Below, one piece after another: positions 27,101 to 35,255 of a stretch of DNA of 64,000 bases. The notes under the pieces were generated by a model. That model made no database searches. It was not told where the DNA came from and worked only from the letters and a program-made list of their open reading frames with translations. The stretch comes from Meandrina meandrites (Eukaryota > Cnidaria > Anthozoa > Scleractinia > Meandrinidae): the NCBI GenBank assembly GCA_963693305.1, contig OY855906.1:10834102-10898101 (forward strand), given 5' to 3'. The translations under genes were made by a program, and so were the position numbers. Each line of letters opens with the position of its first letter. The stretch's first letter is position 1.

Positions 27101-30100
27101 ATGTACCAATTAAATTAAAACTTTAACACCCCCTATTCAAACAGTAAGAAAAAGAAAAGGACTCCATACCTCAATGTGGCATTCTTTTGCAAATCCTGTA
27201 AACATGTCTTCGCATACTTTGGCCTGGCATAGATAAAACAAAACAAATATTTATATGATCACACAGGATACATGTGCATTGATTGAATGTATCTGACATG
27301 TTTATCCAGTTAAATTTTACAGTGTTGGCTGTTAATTGCATCTGTACATGGGTGTTAAATTGCCGAGTTTGGAAGATGTGGCCGCTGTGGAAATTTTTGG
27401 CTTATTAGCAAAACAGCTTTTCTCTTTTTCCAAACATCCACTTACTAAGACAGTCAGAAGGTGGATCGCCAAATTGACAATACAAAAGGTCACACAACTG
27501 ACTAGCTTTTTTTGTTACAAACAAGTGCAATTAAGAGACACAAGAAAATCATGGCCGACAACAAGGGCCTACTGTGCATGCACTTAACAAAAGTAAAGGT
27601 GGCTGGCTTATCCATAACCTTCAATCCCTCTAAACTGAATAATTACCATCGCTATTTCTAGAGCAACCTTGCATCCAATTCATACAACAAACATATAGAC
27701 CCTGTGCAAAAATGGCTGCCAATTTAAAATTCTTTTGTGTGCAATTAAATTAGTCTCACTAACCTTGTCCTAGATTCGATTCTAGATTAAACAGTCTTTT
27801 GAGACATCAACTCAAAAATGAGGTTAGTTAGGCTAATTTAAATACATAAAAAATAATTTTAAACTGGCATTTTTGCATAGGGTCTATAAAAAGAATTTAT
27901 TAGTGTGTTACAAAATATTGTTGTTTAAGCCTAGTCATACATGATAATTCTTGGTTTTCCACCTGATTTAAATGAAATGACATTGCTTTTACTCTAAGCC
28001 AAAACCAATGTCTACAGACACTGATAATATACTATTATATTGACTAGATGTTTACCTTGTTTGGGTCAGTGTCAATAAAGAAAATTCCAGTTGCATAATC
28101 ACCAGCTATTGGCAATGTGAATCCCAGTTTTTCTTCCCTAAAAAAGGAACAGGATCAGAATAAATAGCATGTCAGAGTTGAACATAATCGTTCTCTATTT
28201 CTCTGCCTTGCTTGAAATTTATTGATTTCCATGTCACATTTGATGGTTGTTTCATAAAACATGAAAACTCTTTATGTATAAATAAGATCCTTACAGTATG
28301 ACTCGTTCATAGAAAGCATGTGGAATTCCTGTCATAACACCAGCACCATCACCACAGCTCTCTTCACATCCAACAGCTCCTCTGTGTTTCATACGCTCCA
28401 GTACTGTAAGTGCCTCAGACAAGACCTAAAGAGAGAACCAGTCAAAAGTGATATCTTTTATTATTTTTTTTTAATTTATCTCAAACGAAACTGTTATTTT
28501 TTTACAACATATGAAATGTTAGGGAACAAGCCGGTACAGATAATGCTGTACCGAAATCTTTTGTAATAAGATGGTTTATTGTATAGTATATTTTCAGTGG
28601 GCTTGCCGAGTTCCTTAATTAAAACAACCCCTGCAGGGTCACCCTCCCTCTCCTCTTGAAGGATCCTTCAACTGATTTTCAAAGATCCTTTAAGGCCTTA
28701 GACCTAAGTTAAGGATGCTGGGACTCTCCGGGGACCTATAGGAATTTTTTTCTGTACAGTATCTTGAACATATTTGAGGATTAAAGGTGAAAATTATATC
28801 AGATTGTCAGGACTCACATAATTAAGATCCTGAAGTAGATAATTAAACATTCTCAAGGAACTTTCAAAAATTTTCACAGAGGGTAACCAAAGTAAAAGAA
28901 GTTGAAATACAAGTCCGACCTTAGAGTTTTTACTAAAGTACCCAACAAGGATATGACTTAATGATAGCAAGGGATTCATTTGAAGGCAAAACGATTTAAG
29001 TCTTCGACTTAGAGATACTAGGTACTGTCAGTAATAGAAATAAGACTTAAACAATATGCAAGAGAAATAGCCTCATACAGTGTTTTAGCCCGAAATTCAT
29101 TTGACAATCACAAATTTTGAGTTATATATTAAATTATTCATTAGCCAAATATGTATTTTGAAAATCTCAGATCAGCGTCAAAATGTCTGTCGGATAATAA
29201 TTTATTTCAAATTCCTGCTGATAGGTTTAAAGTTTAAAAATCATTAGCAAAGCATCCTACATGAGTTATGTTTAGTTAACTATTAATTATTCAATAATTT
29301 GTCTGGTTTTTGGTACATATTTGTTTAAGCAAAAAAGTAGACTCTTACTTTTATTATAACAGAAAAGCCTGTAAGACAAAAAATCATAAAACACAGTTGA
29401 ATTTTTCTATAAAGTTTATACTAAGTAAGGTTATAGGAAACATATTTTTTATTATTTTAACTTTTAAAATTATAAAAAACAAATTAATTTGTTAATAGCT
29501 AAATTCCAATTGGTCGCTTATCTTTCATCCTTTAAACAACAAAACAATCTCTGTTTTTAACAAGTTGGGTTCACTTAAAAAGTTTTTTGAAAATTTTATT
29601 AAATTTTATTGTCCAGCACTATATTTTCAGCACTTGGTGTCTGCAATATAGAAAAATTATCACAGGAGGGTATCTTTCAACCAGTCCTCACTCCATGTTA
29701 TCAAAAGTTTGATATTAAAACTTATTGACCAGTAATAACAATTGGGTAGAAACCAAACAAGGATAGAAAAATAGATTACAAAAGAGAAAAACACAGCAAA
29801 ATCCCTGTGCAAGTACTAGGTGTAAAACAATTATAATAACAGGGATTTCAAAATGTTTTGAAGTAGGCGTCAGCAACTGGAAGAGTAGGCAGATGTGACC
29901 AGTTAGCTTGTTTGTCATGAGGGGATTGTTATGACCAGAGCAACTGGCGACATGTTATCAAGTAGCTGGTGGAAAACCCTGAATAACATTAAGGGCGCGT
30001 TCGTTTGGGATCAATCCGGAATAAGAATAATGGGAATAATGCAAGTTAGCGTTCGTTTGGCTGCTCTTCCTATTCCGGAATATTGGATTTCCATTCCTTC

Positions 30101-31660
30101 TATTCTGCTCCCAGGAGTAGAATAGCTGAAATATACTTCCAGAATATATTATTATTCCAGAATATTCCCAAACGAATGCGCCCTTAATATGGAACTAGAA
30201 CTAGACATCACGCCCTCAAATACAGAAACAGAAAAATTAAAACATAAATTTTGGTGGGTAGTAACTGCTACGACTTTCTTTTCATTGAATTTCTTAAGAA
30301 ATAGTTTACACTTTTATATAACATTTTCTGCGGAGGATTTTCATTAAACCTAAATTAATTATGAATGATCTCAGTGTAGCAAACAATACAAAGTTTCTTG
30401 GAAAAGAACGGAAAACAGGTTGTACAAGAATACTATCAGGGCGCGGTTTTATTTTCACTGGATGTGAACCAAAACCTGCTCCAACAAATTTGCAAAGTCA
30501 GCATTATATAGTGTCAGGTATTTTTTTGCATGTAACAAAAATAAATATCCCTTTAAGCCGAGAAAGCTCTTTACTCAAAACAAGGCCACTTATCAACTGA
30601 GCGTTGAATAATTTATCACTGTTGAGCTATTTAGAAGAGAAAAGAAGGACCATGACAAAAAGGAGTAAGGTTATACAATGCCACAGCAATAAATGAAACT
30701 GTGTTGTGCTCAAATGTGGAAGGGTTATGTGTTTCTGATTAAATGAAACAAAAAAATTTCTTCCACCATGAACAGTCCACTATTGGGGTACCTGTGGCAT
30801 TCATGGTGAGAAACACCATGAAACGCAGATTGAAGTGTGAGGTTATTTGAGCACAAACAAAGAACTGTTAAATGTATAATAAAATACGAACAGAAGATGG
30901 GTAGATATTATCATGCTTAATGAAATGAACCAAGGCTATTGTTATAAACGAACCTAATAAGCTGCATGTACGCACGGGATCAAGATAATTTAACATAAAA
31001 CAAAACGAAAACAAAGATGACTTTCCGGAATAACAACTTCTAAACTCAGTAATATTTAATGACGGGCTGAGAAAAGCTTCTCTACATAAAAAGGAAAGGG
31101 CACAAATAAATAAACTTAGAAATTTCTATATTTCTACAAAAAATACAATGGAAAATGACCGAAACACTAAGCTTATTTTATCGCTACTGTTCGAAGCATG
31201 GATAAACCTCTTTGGAATTAAAACTACTCATAGCTAATCCCTCGAGCCAACTGCTTCTCAATCTGTTTTCTTTCAGAATGGAAACAGTCGTTTAAATCAT
31301 CGGCAGATTTTATTATAAGCCATTGTCATGGTTTGTAATGTTGAGCATAGCTATGCGATTTTACTATTGAAATTATCTCAAGCTTATGGGGAAAATTTGG
31401 TTTATTGGTTTACACTCCGTAATGCTGTTCATTCGAAAACACGAAAGGTCGCATTTTCGAATGATTGTGTGCTTTTGAGATCCCAACAACAAAAGTGCGG
31501 TGTATTTCTATAAACACTTGACAAAAAAGGTCAGTTCCTTTACCTGAAAGCTTTTTTCTCCATTGATTTTAGCCACAAATCCAACTCCACAAGCTTCTGT
31601 CTCAAAATCCGGCGAGTAAAGCCCTTGTTTTGGCGGATAGCCGTGTTTCGGCCGCACCAT
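190..31660 (-). CDS. GOGAT: NADH-type glutamate synthase (GOGAT), GltB-like part, 45 exons; 3' end outside window
   Basis: Glutamate synthase transfers the amide of glutamine to 2-oxoglutarate, giving two glutamates, and works with glutamine synthetase in ammonium assimilation. I joined 45 exons by GT-AG borders and frame. They total 4560 nt (1520 codons) without a break, close to bacterial GltB. Visible parts in order: a 23-residue propeptide; catalytic Cys24 in ACGVGF of the class II glutaminase domain; the central domain; the FMN synthase domain with a 3Fe-4S motif Cx5Cx4C (C1142, C1148, C1153); and the C-terminal GXGXG helix domain. The start ATG (31658-31660) is the only one ahead of the conserved Cys. 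Eukaryotic GOGAT is fused to a GltD-like NADH/FAD part, so the last exon seen (190-249, ending in a Glu-rich linker) should continue left of the window. Exon coordinates are in the next four entries. Confidence 0.95.
567..660. mobile_element. 70-bp foldback element with 12-bp flanking direct repeat
   Basis: Bases 579-648 form a near-perfect hairpin: AACCTCGTTCCCAGGG at the left end is the reverse complement of the right end, arms about 23 bp, with a short GC-rich loop. The hairpin is flanked on both sides by GGATAAATGGAC (567-578 and 649-660), which looks like a target-site duplication. It lies in the GOGAT intron before exon 45. No coding capacity. Confidence 0.75.
977..1727. mobile_element. 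Nested MITEs (three layers) in GOGAT intron
   Basis: The outer ends are GAGTGGTTTTC at 977 and its complement ending at 1727. Inside, 1024-1539 has its own ends (CAAAAGAGCGAT and complement; GAGTGTCG near both). Inside that, 1298-1504 is a third foldback with CAAAACAAGGAAACATG at the left and the complement of a close copy at the right. The open frames here are products of the palindromes. Confidence 0.65.
2201..2390. mobile_element. 190-bp MITE, ends CAATAGGCCA
   Basis: The left end CAATAGGCCACTTCC and the right end GGAAATGGCCTATTG are inverted repeats, and the interior also folds (TGCCTC near 2228 against GAGGCA near 2360). Non-coding, between GOGAT exons 43 and 42. Confidence 0.7.
2676..2905 (-). 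pseudogene. Non-LTR retrotransposon fragment, C-terminal tail after the RT domain
   Basis: The minus-strand translation has the sequence type [30 protein letters not shown] and a following AFKKSLPS. This pattern is typical of the tail after the reverse transcriptase domain of CR1/jockey-like LINEs. Only about 75 residues remain and the fragment sits in a GOGAT intron next to exon 41, so it is a dead 5'-truncated copy. Confidence 0.7.
3069..3348. mobile_element. 280-bp MITE, ends AGAGTGGTTTTCAA
   Basis: Left end AGAGTGGTTTTCAACTGAG and right end CTCAAATTAAAAACTGCTCTT are imperfect inverted repeats. The GTGTCG / CGACAC sub-terminal motif relates it to the nested elements at 977-1727. Non-coding, in the intron between exons 41 and 40. 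Confidence 0.7.
4974..5120. mobile_element. 147-bp MITE with core GACGCGCAGCGGAG
   Basis: Inverted arms pair GACAGTGTTTTATC and TATCCAAACACC (left) with GGTGTTTGGATA and AATGAAACACTGTC (right); the ends are TATATC and its complement. The core ATACGACGCGCAGCGGAG is shared with the copy at 62828, and a decayed copy lies at 51254. Confidence 0.75.
5181..5731. mobile_element. 551-bp MITE with an (ATTC)n array at its centre
   Basis: The first ~50 bases, starting TAATAGACCTTTTTCGC, are an almost perfect reverse complement of the last ~50, ending GCGAAAAAGGTCTATTA. TA at both edges fits a Tc1/mariner-type target duplication. The centre is taken up by the tetranucleotide array (next entry). Located between GOGAT exons 37 and 36. 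Confidence 0.8.
5271..5628. repeat. (ATTC)n microsatellite, about 89 units
   Basis: 358 bp of uninterrupted ATTC units. It translates as a repeating Phe-Ile-His-Ser frame, which is an artefact of the repeat and not a gene. The absence of any interruption points to recent expansion or contraction, and such tracts are prone to misassembly. Confidence 0.98.
6071..9410 (-). other. GOGAT: GOGAT exons 28-36: FMN synthase domain with 3Fe-4S cluster motif
   Basis: Exons: 9302-9410, 9019-9082, 8506-8671, 8360-8401, 7904-8005, 7716-7814, 6800-7114, 6394-6468, 6071-6172 (about residues 862-1253). [46 protein letters not shown] and [10 protein letters not shown] are the flavin and substrate loops of the alpha/beta barrel. 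Exon 34 (315 nt) contains [12 protein letters not shown], the three-cysteine 3Fe-4S site, followed by PVGIATQ. No catalytic residue that I can recognise is lost. Confidence 0.94.
7453..7612. repeat. Dispersed repeat, copy 1 (partner at 23041-23204)
   Basis: Shares CCCAGACTCCCAGC, then a GTGTGAGAAA-like step, ACGTTTTC, CCTCAGCCAG and GGAAAACCACAC with 23041-23204 in the same order and orientation. TTCTCACAC at its left is complementary to GTGTGAGAA inside. Both copies lie in GOGAT introns. No coding capacity. Confidence 0.65.
9636..9790 (+). mobile_element. tRNA-derived SINE, 3' part
   Basis: Matches the body of the SINE at 61411-61690: AATGCTGGGGGCAACC, ATGGACTAGCATTCCATCC, AGGGAGGAGTAAAAATAC and GGATAAG. 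The tRNA-like head is missing. It lies in a GOGAT intron. Confidence 0.65.
12421..12690. repeat. C/T-rich dispersed repeat, copy 1 (partner at 62138-62420)
   Basis: GTTCTGAACCTCCC, a poly-C run, then ATTTCTATTGCAAA, TTGTAAAATTTTTCTCAGTT, and a second C-rich block with TTCTCCTGCCTCC. The same order is seen at 62138-62420. Long open frames here are only low-complexity Pro/Ser/Leu and are not genes. Confidence 0.6.
16269..16781 (+). repeat. 5' LTR of BEL/Pao element (513 bp)
   Basis: Starts TGTTAACGTAG and ends CTTGCGAAACA. It is identical to the 3' LTR except near 16355, 16623 and 16718; the first two are C/T or G/A changes in a CpG context. In GOGAT orientation this LTR directly abuts the 21-nt remnant before the exon 11 acceptor. 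Confidence 0.96.
16833..20768 (+). pseudogene. BEL/Pao gag-protease-RT-RNase H frame, interrupted by TGA
   Basis: The likely start is ATG at 16833; a TGA at 16875 interrupts the frame after 14 codons. The frame is then open from 16878 to a second TGA at 20766. Visible along it: a gag region of the DUF1759 type, a Cys/His knuckle-like block near 18070-18240, a retropepsin-like active site LDSGA at about 18414 (peptidase A17 type), reverse transcriptase with YMDD at 19641, and RNase H from about 20150. Both stops are single-base, consistent with decay after insertion. Not predicted to be translated whole without readthrough. Confidence 0.9.
20772..22184 (+). CDS. BEL/Pao integrase part (same frame as gag-pol, after the stop)
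   Basis: It continues the gag-pol frame after the TGA at 20766; the ATG at 20772 is probably not a natural start. Seen in order: an HHCC zinc-binding segment (HYHQIGHAG ... CVLCRE), the integrase core with the three acidic residues in CDYFGP, SDNGSQ and CAEALV, and a C-terminal DUF5641-type domain ([20 protein letters not shown]) typical of BEL/Pao. 470 codons. Confidence 0.88.
   Translation: MRNVRTRCQTKRLPKSSAEQIQLSGGPLTPQELENAERYWIKESQKALNDRLKKGDLQNLSPFKDDSGIIRVGGRVDEALVSFEIKHPAVLPRDHWISLLITRHYHQIGHAGVATTVAKIRTKFWIIRAHELAKSVKFRCVLCREIEAKTETQLMADLPRTRLEPFTPPFYNTACDYFGPYKVKIGRNKTAKHYGVIFTCLNTRAVHLELAIDYSTMEFMQTLRQFFAIRGQPALMMSDNGSQLVGAERELREMIQGWNAKELEEFSAEKGMKWQFITPRAPHQNGCAEALVKSAKISLKKAIGEQILTPFEFYTCLLEVANLMNQRPIGRIPNDPDDGSYLCPNDMLLGRASSAVPQGPFRETRNPRQRLEFVQKIVDTFWRRWTRDVFPSLVPRKKWSAEKRTVRVDDVVVMEDSNSVRGKWTIGRIISVYPGKDGRVRNVKVKTPTSEYQRPITKIVVIYPAEGYED
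22238..22750 (+). repeat. 3' LTR of BEL/Pao element (513 bp)
   Basis: Same length as the 5' LTR with the same TG/CA ends; about 99.4 % identical by eye. It is followed immediately by the second AATAA copy. Confidence 0.96.
23041..23204. repeat. Dispersed repeat, copy 2 (partner at 7453-7612)
   Basis: See 7453-7612. Here the inner GTGTGGGAGAAAAACG pairs imperfectly with TTCTCACACACAGC at its left. In the intron between GOGAT exons 10 and 9. Confidence 0.65.
23861..24054. mobile_element. Two tRNA-derived SINEs head to head
   Basis: Copy 1 on the minus strand (23861-23952) has an A-box-like GCTCAGTGGGTAAGAGC and B-box GGTTCGATTTCC. Copy 2 on the plus strand (23961-24054) has GTGGGATAGAGTGCCCACC and B-box GGTTCGATTCCC. 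Both end in GGGG-CTCAGA-TTTTTCTTTGTCCCAC. The heads face each other with about 10 bp between. The cloverleaf is poor, so they are not functional tRNAs. Confidence 0.7.
24285..24470. repeat. Short-motif repeat (GAGGCA-rich, then GGCTAAC-rich), copy 1
   Basis: Runs of GCGAGGCA/GCAAGGC followed by AACTGTAGGCTAACCAGAGT, GCCATGTAGGCC and GGAATGGCTCGCATG. The second half recurs at 52560-52730 in the first UBE2Z 3' intron region. No coding capacity. Confidence 0.5.
25030..25290 (-). mobile_element. tRNA-derived SINE, minus strand
   Basis: Complement of the family at 61411-61690: B-box-like GGATTCGAGCC, then CTTGTGCAAGACACTTTACTC, CACCCAGGTGTATAAATGG, ATGGACTAGCATCC and GGAGTAGAAATACTCG. It lies in the intron between GOGAT exons 6 and 5. 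Confidence 0.65.
25351..25835 (-). mobile_element. Two tandem tRNA-derived SINE copies
   Basis: Units starting at 25351 and 25637 repeat the same series: GAGTCTTCTGAAGAAATAC, a tRNA-like head, and CAAATATGGGTC. The heads (minus strand, 25419-25491 and 25701-25773) show acceptor pairing CTCCAG/CTGGAG, A-box GTAGCTCAGTGG and B-box GGTTCAAATCC. The anticodon stem is imperfect and the heads carry family tails, so they are SINEs rather than tRNA genes. Confidence 0.7.
25837..26887. mobile_element. ~1-kb non-autonomous element, ends CAAGGCTG...
   Basis: Left end CAAGGCTGCTGCCTAA and right end TTAGGCAGCGGCCAGCCTTG are inverted repeats. Sub-terminal AAGGAGCCC-type blocks occur at both sides and link it to the short element at 59406-59569. 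The interior has no convincing coding sequence. It ends 30 bp from GOGAT exon 5. Confidence 0.55.
28426..31543 (-). other. GOGAT intron 1 (3.1 kb)
   Basis: AT-rich, no gene seen. It holds one TTAA-flanked MITE (29989-30187). First introns often hold regulatory sequence, but I see no specific site. Confidence 0.8.
29989..30187. mobile_element. piggyBac-like MITE, copy 1 (TTAA flanks)
   Basis: TTAA-GGGCGCGTTCGTTTGGGA at the left and TCCCAAACGAATGCGCCC-TTAA at the right are inverted repeats flanked by TTAA, the target of piggyBac transposases. The interior ATTCCGGAATATTGG / CCAGAATATATTATTATTCC is repetitive. Relatives at 33096 and 43145. Confidence 0.75.
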
Positions 31661-32278
31661 GTTTATTTTCTTGAGTTACTCTTTTAAGTCTTATAACAAT
31701 TTTTAATCCGTAAAATGAAGGACCTAGTACAAAACGTTGAAAATTAAACACTGTACACACTGGTACAAGTTGTAGCTGTGATCTTGTGAAGCGTGCTCTT
31801 GTTGTTTTACTGTGATCGGACTTTGGCGCCATTACACGTGTTACACGAATGTAAACCAATGAAATTCACTTCCGGTCTACTTTCCACGCGTGTTTATTGG
31901 GCTTCCCTTGATCAACACAGACAAAACCCTAAATTAAGACGTCCAAAATAAATAATTTATCGAACAGAGCTTGTTTTCCTTGTCTGTATACCTTTGTAAG
32001 CGCTGACAAAATATTAAGCATTGAAGCATTTCGTGCGTGCAGTCGGGCATCCGTTTCAGGCGAAAATTTTTTTCAATACATGTATTTGGAAAACGTGCTG
32101 TCAAGCCGGTAGTGTTTTTCCGACGTACTTCGTTCCAGCTCGCATGCACAACTGGTGATCGGGGGAAATGAACGTGCGAACGTGAAAAATAGATGTGCAA
32201 GAAATAAATTTCTCTTTCTCTTCAGTCTGTCATTTCGGACTTTCGGGCCAGAATTTTGCAAGTCAGCCGTACCGATTT
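31661..32278. other. Intergenic, upstream of GOGAT
   Basis: Contains the GOGAT 5' flank. No TATA box at a usual distance from the ATG is obvious. No gene or repeat recognised up to the foldback at 32279. Confidence 0.6.
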
Positions 32279-32385
32279 TAGCCTGCGAACGCAGACGTAT
32301 TTCCGGCTGTCGGAAATACGTCTGCGTTCGGAAATACGTCTCGGAAATACGTCTGCTCCGGAAATAAGTCTGCGTTCGCAGGCTA
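32279..32385. mobile_element. 107-bp Mutator-like foldback with 9-bp target duplication
   Basis: TAGCCTGCGAACGCAGACG at the left; the right end is its complement with one change. The duplication TACCGATTT is exact on both sides (32270-32278 and 32386-32394). The interior repeats GGAAATACGTCTG in both directions. Same family as 32829 and 63142. Confidence 0.8.
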
Positions 32386-32828
32386 TACCGATTTCCATAT
32401 TCCGGCTCAATCCTGTTTATTTTGCTGCTTTGAAGCACACGTGCACAATCCAGAGTAAGAATTGGGCCAGCTATTAAATCATTGTTAATGAATCTAAACT
32501 TATAAACGTATTTACTTTTTAAAGTATTTCCCGAAGGTATTTTAAAGAGATCTTTTTGCCTTCTATCATCGCGGTGAATCCGTCGAACAGGTGGAATTTG
32601 TCGTGATGACGTAGGGATGACGTACAGTAATTTCCACGTAGGGCTTTTAGACGTTTTCTTCCAACAGCAAAGTCAATGGTTGCATTGAGGGGCAGGGAAG
32701 TAGATATATTCCATACAAATACAATCAGATAGATTTATTTAATTTTAAAAATGTCCGTATTAAGAAAAACTACAGCAATAATAACATATTTTAGATGTCA
32801 GTACATTTCCATCACGTCACTCAGTCAT

Positions 32829-32874
32829 TAGCCTGTCTAGCCTGCGTTGCAGGCGAGACTAAACCCCGCAGGCT
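32829..32874. mobile_element. 46-bp Mutator-like foldback, 9-bp target duplication
   Basis: TAGCCTG...CAGGCTA ends. Flanks CTCAGTCAT (32820-32828) and CTCAGTCCT (32875-32883) match at 8 of 9 bases. Confidence 0.65.
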
Positions 32875-33095
32875 ACTCAGTCCTCTGGCAAAAAATTAAC
32901 TCGTCGTACGCGGTACGGTCCGTGCACAATGTTCAAAGTCCAAACGAAGTCTCCAACAAAGGACGCTCACATCTTACGACGAGTCATTTACTTCTTGGCC
33001 GAAGTTCCGAATAAATTTAATTCAATAAAGCTTTATCTATTCCAGTCAGTCCGAGCATGCGCGGTTGGTCTTGCCTACAACAGCAACTCTTCATC

Positions 33096-33141
33096 GTTCG
33101 AATATATTCTTATTCCAGAATATTCCAAACGAACGCGCCCC
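33096..33141. mobile_element. piggyBac-like MITE fragment, copy 3
   Basis: Only the right end is left: AATATATTCTTATTCCAGAA followed by TATTCC and AAACGAACGCGCCC, matching the ends of 29989-30187 and 43145-43343. Confidence 0.65.
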
Positions 33142-33183
33142 AACTCAATGTTCCAGTCAGTAGCTTACGAAAGCCGAGGGGGG

Positions 33184-33542
33184 ACTTCCGAATTCCGACT
33201 TCCGACTTCAGACTTCCGACTTACAGACTTCCGACTTCGGACTTCAGACTTCAGACTTCAGACTTCCAACTTCCGACTTCGGACTTCCAACTTCAGACTT
33301 CCGACTTTAGACTTCCGACTTTCGGACTTCCGACTTCTGACTTCCAACTTCCGACTTCAGACTTCAGACTTCCGACTTCCGACTTCCAACTTCGGACTTC
33401 CGACTTCCGACTTCCGACTTCAGACTTCAGACTTCAGACTTCAGACTTCAGACTTCCGACTTCAGACTTCAAACTTCAGACTTCAGACTTCTGACTTCTG
33501 ACTTCCGACTTCGGACTTCCAACTTCCGACTTCCGACTTCAG
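33184..33542. repeat. Heptamer minisatellite (GACTTCN)n, about 50 units
   Basis: Units GACTTCC, GACTTCA and GACTTCG in irregular order. Because 7 is not a multiple of 3, all frames can stay open, which gives the spurious Ser-Asp-Phe-Arg-Leu frames. A short version in reverse orientation sits at about 35225-35250 next to the second Penelope-like arm. Confidence 0.95.
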
Positions 33543-33777
33543 AATTCTGATTTTTTTAATTTTTGTTTTTATTTTTTATTTTTATTTTTAATTTTTTTAT
33601 TTTGTTTATTTTTGTTTTAACGACCCAATGTCGTATTTCCAGGTCACGCAAGATGAATGGGCTCACAGGCGCCGTAAGTTAATTTAGAATCCAGAGAAAC
33701 TCATGAATACTTATGAGCGTTTTCTTCCTCCCAACACCACAAAGTTTCTTCGTAGCTGCGACCACTCTAGTATTAAG
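33543..33777 (+). mobile_element. Penelope-like element, left arm (5' fragment, plus strand)
   Basis: T-rich tract, then AACGACCCAATGTCGTATTT, GGTCACGCAAGATGAATGG, GGCGCCGTAAG and GAAACTCATGAATACTTATG. Each block recurs in reverse complement in 35040-35225. The coding part has stops (TGA after the CTCA block), so it is decayed. Confidence 0.75.
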
Positions 33778-33798
33778 GGGGAACTTAACCTGAATTTG

Positions 33799-34459
33799 TT
33801 GGTGTTTCCTCTTTTCCCTCAGAAGACGAAAGTATTGCCTGTCAACATCTCAACAATTCACCTATTTGGGTAGTACAGTCTGCAGTGATGGGGGGGCTGA
33901 CATCGACATCGGACAGAGGATTGGTAAAGCTAGAGGGGCCTTTGCAAAATTGCGACCCGTGTGGAGAAGCAGAAACTACAGCAGAAGAACGAAGATTAAG
34001 ATCTACCAAGCTTGTGTACTCTCTGTACTACTCTACGGATCTGAATGCTGGAGAATGACTGTGCACGACTTGAGAAAGCTGCAAAGCTTTCACACATCTT
34101 GTCTCCGAAAAATCTTGCACATCTTTTGGCCAAAAAAGATCTCCAACAATGAACTCTTTAAATTGACAGAACAGGAGGACATGAGTATTGTTCTTACACG
34201 GAAACGATGGAGTTGGGTTGGCCATGTGCTCCGCAGAGAAACTACCAGCATTTCTAAAGTTGCTCTCAGATGGACACCAGAGGGTAAAAGAAAAAGAGGC
34301 CGTCCAAAATCCAGCTGGAGAAGAACTGCAGAAGCAGAACTTCAGGCTCTAAACCTTACCTGGGGGCAAGCTTCACGGCTTGCAAAGGACCGACAGGAAT
34401 GGAGGCGACTTGTTGATGCCCTATGCGCCACTAGGCGTTTAAAGGACTGATGATGATGA
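33799..34459 (+). mobile_element. 5'-truncated LINE (RTE-like), 13-bp target duplication
   Basis: The frame from about 33821 to 34450 has LSVLLYGSECWRMT, HTSCLRKILHIFWP, RKRWSWVGHVLRRE and GKRKRGRPKSSWRR, which is the C-terminal tail of RTE/jockey-type endonuclease-reverse transcriptases. It ends in a stop followed by (TGA)n, an RTE-like tail. TAACCTGAATTTG flanks it exactly (33786-33798 and 34460-34472), the mark of target-primed insertion. Only the last 661 bp were copied. Confidence 0.85.
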
Positions 34460-34566
34460 TAACCTGAATTTGAGTGAAATAAAATTATTTTTGAAACCCC
34501 AACGCAAGGGCAGCCCAGGTTGTTAATTAGGGGACTGTTTGGGTGTCCACATGATAATTTTTAACT

Positions 34567-35255
34567 TCAGATTCTAATTTTAAAACTACATTGAATCTTC
34601 AACATGCAAAAAATGGTGTGCCCATTGCGATACCGAATGTCTGATAAAAAAATATCCTGGCTAAATTCAGAAATGGGAAAATTATTTTCAAATACAATTC
34701 TAGTGAGCTGGATCAACAGTGGTGTCTCTGGCACTGATTTCTCTCGCAGCAAAAGGTCAAGTGCTGCAATAGCCTTCTGGGTGTTGATGTTAGGATAAAG
34801 GGACTTAACGTCTGCCGTGACATGAAGGCTGCCCGGCGCAGTGTGCATCAGCTCTTTAGAATCGCGTAAAACCGTAGGAAAAGAAATGTTAGGCTTAACT
34901 TTTTCATCTACATAAATACTGATAAGCCTATTAAAATATGTAGGAATGCGAGGCGGCGATGGGCTTCCTAGCCATATAGGTGTTTTGTGAATCTTAGGAA
35001 TCACGTAAAATTTAGTGGGATTAATGCTAGAGTGATAGAAGCTAAGAAGAAACTTAGTAGTATTGGGAGGAAGAAAGCGCTCATAAGTTTCATGAGTTTC
35101 TCATGAGTTTCTCTCGATTCTCAATAAGCTTACGGCGCCTGTGAGCCCATTCATCTTGCGTGACCTGCGTATACGACATTGGGTCGTTAAAAAAAATAAA
35201 AAATAGAAAAAATAAAAAAAGTCAGAACTCGGAAGTCGGAAGTCGCTCCTCGGCT
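34567..35255 (-). pseudogene. Penelope-like element, right arm with RT fragment
   Basis: The minus-strand frame from about 35100 to 34567 includes FYVIPKIHKTP, ISIYVDEKVKP, LHVTADVKSLYPNI and a following helix. These are the early blocks of Penelope-like reverse transcriptase. The frame ends before the catalytic DD block, so the copy is truncated. The 5' side carries the same blocks as the left arm plus 3-4 GACTTCC units. Confidence 0.8.

Larger units (their letters stand above)
15249..31660 (-). other. GOGAT: GOGAT exons 1-13: propeptide and class II glutaminase domain
   Basis: Exons, in gene order: 31544-31660, 28295-28425, 28056-28137, 27170-27223, 26918-26998, 24834-24878, 24588-24683, 24161-24222, 23309-23383, 22834-22941, 16151-16247, 15630-15741, 15249-15403 (about residues 1-405). 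Conserved landmarks are ACGVGF with the nucleophile, [16 protein letters not shown] in exon 2, [10 protein letters not shown] in exon 9, [14 protein letters not shown] in exon 10 and [17 protein letters not shown] across exons 12-13. Exon 10 uses the GTATGT donor just below 22834. This makes the phase fit exon 11 and yields the Lys-Leu-Phe-Pro junction expected for the family; an earlier GTAACA donor would break the frame. Intron 1 is long (3.1 kb) and intron 10 holds the BEL/Pao element. Confidence 0.92.

Noticed and set aside
32929..33501. Frames with repeated Ser-Asp-Phe-Arg-Leu
   Set aside because: Product of the (GACTTCN)n heptamer array, which keeps several frames open at once.
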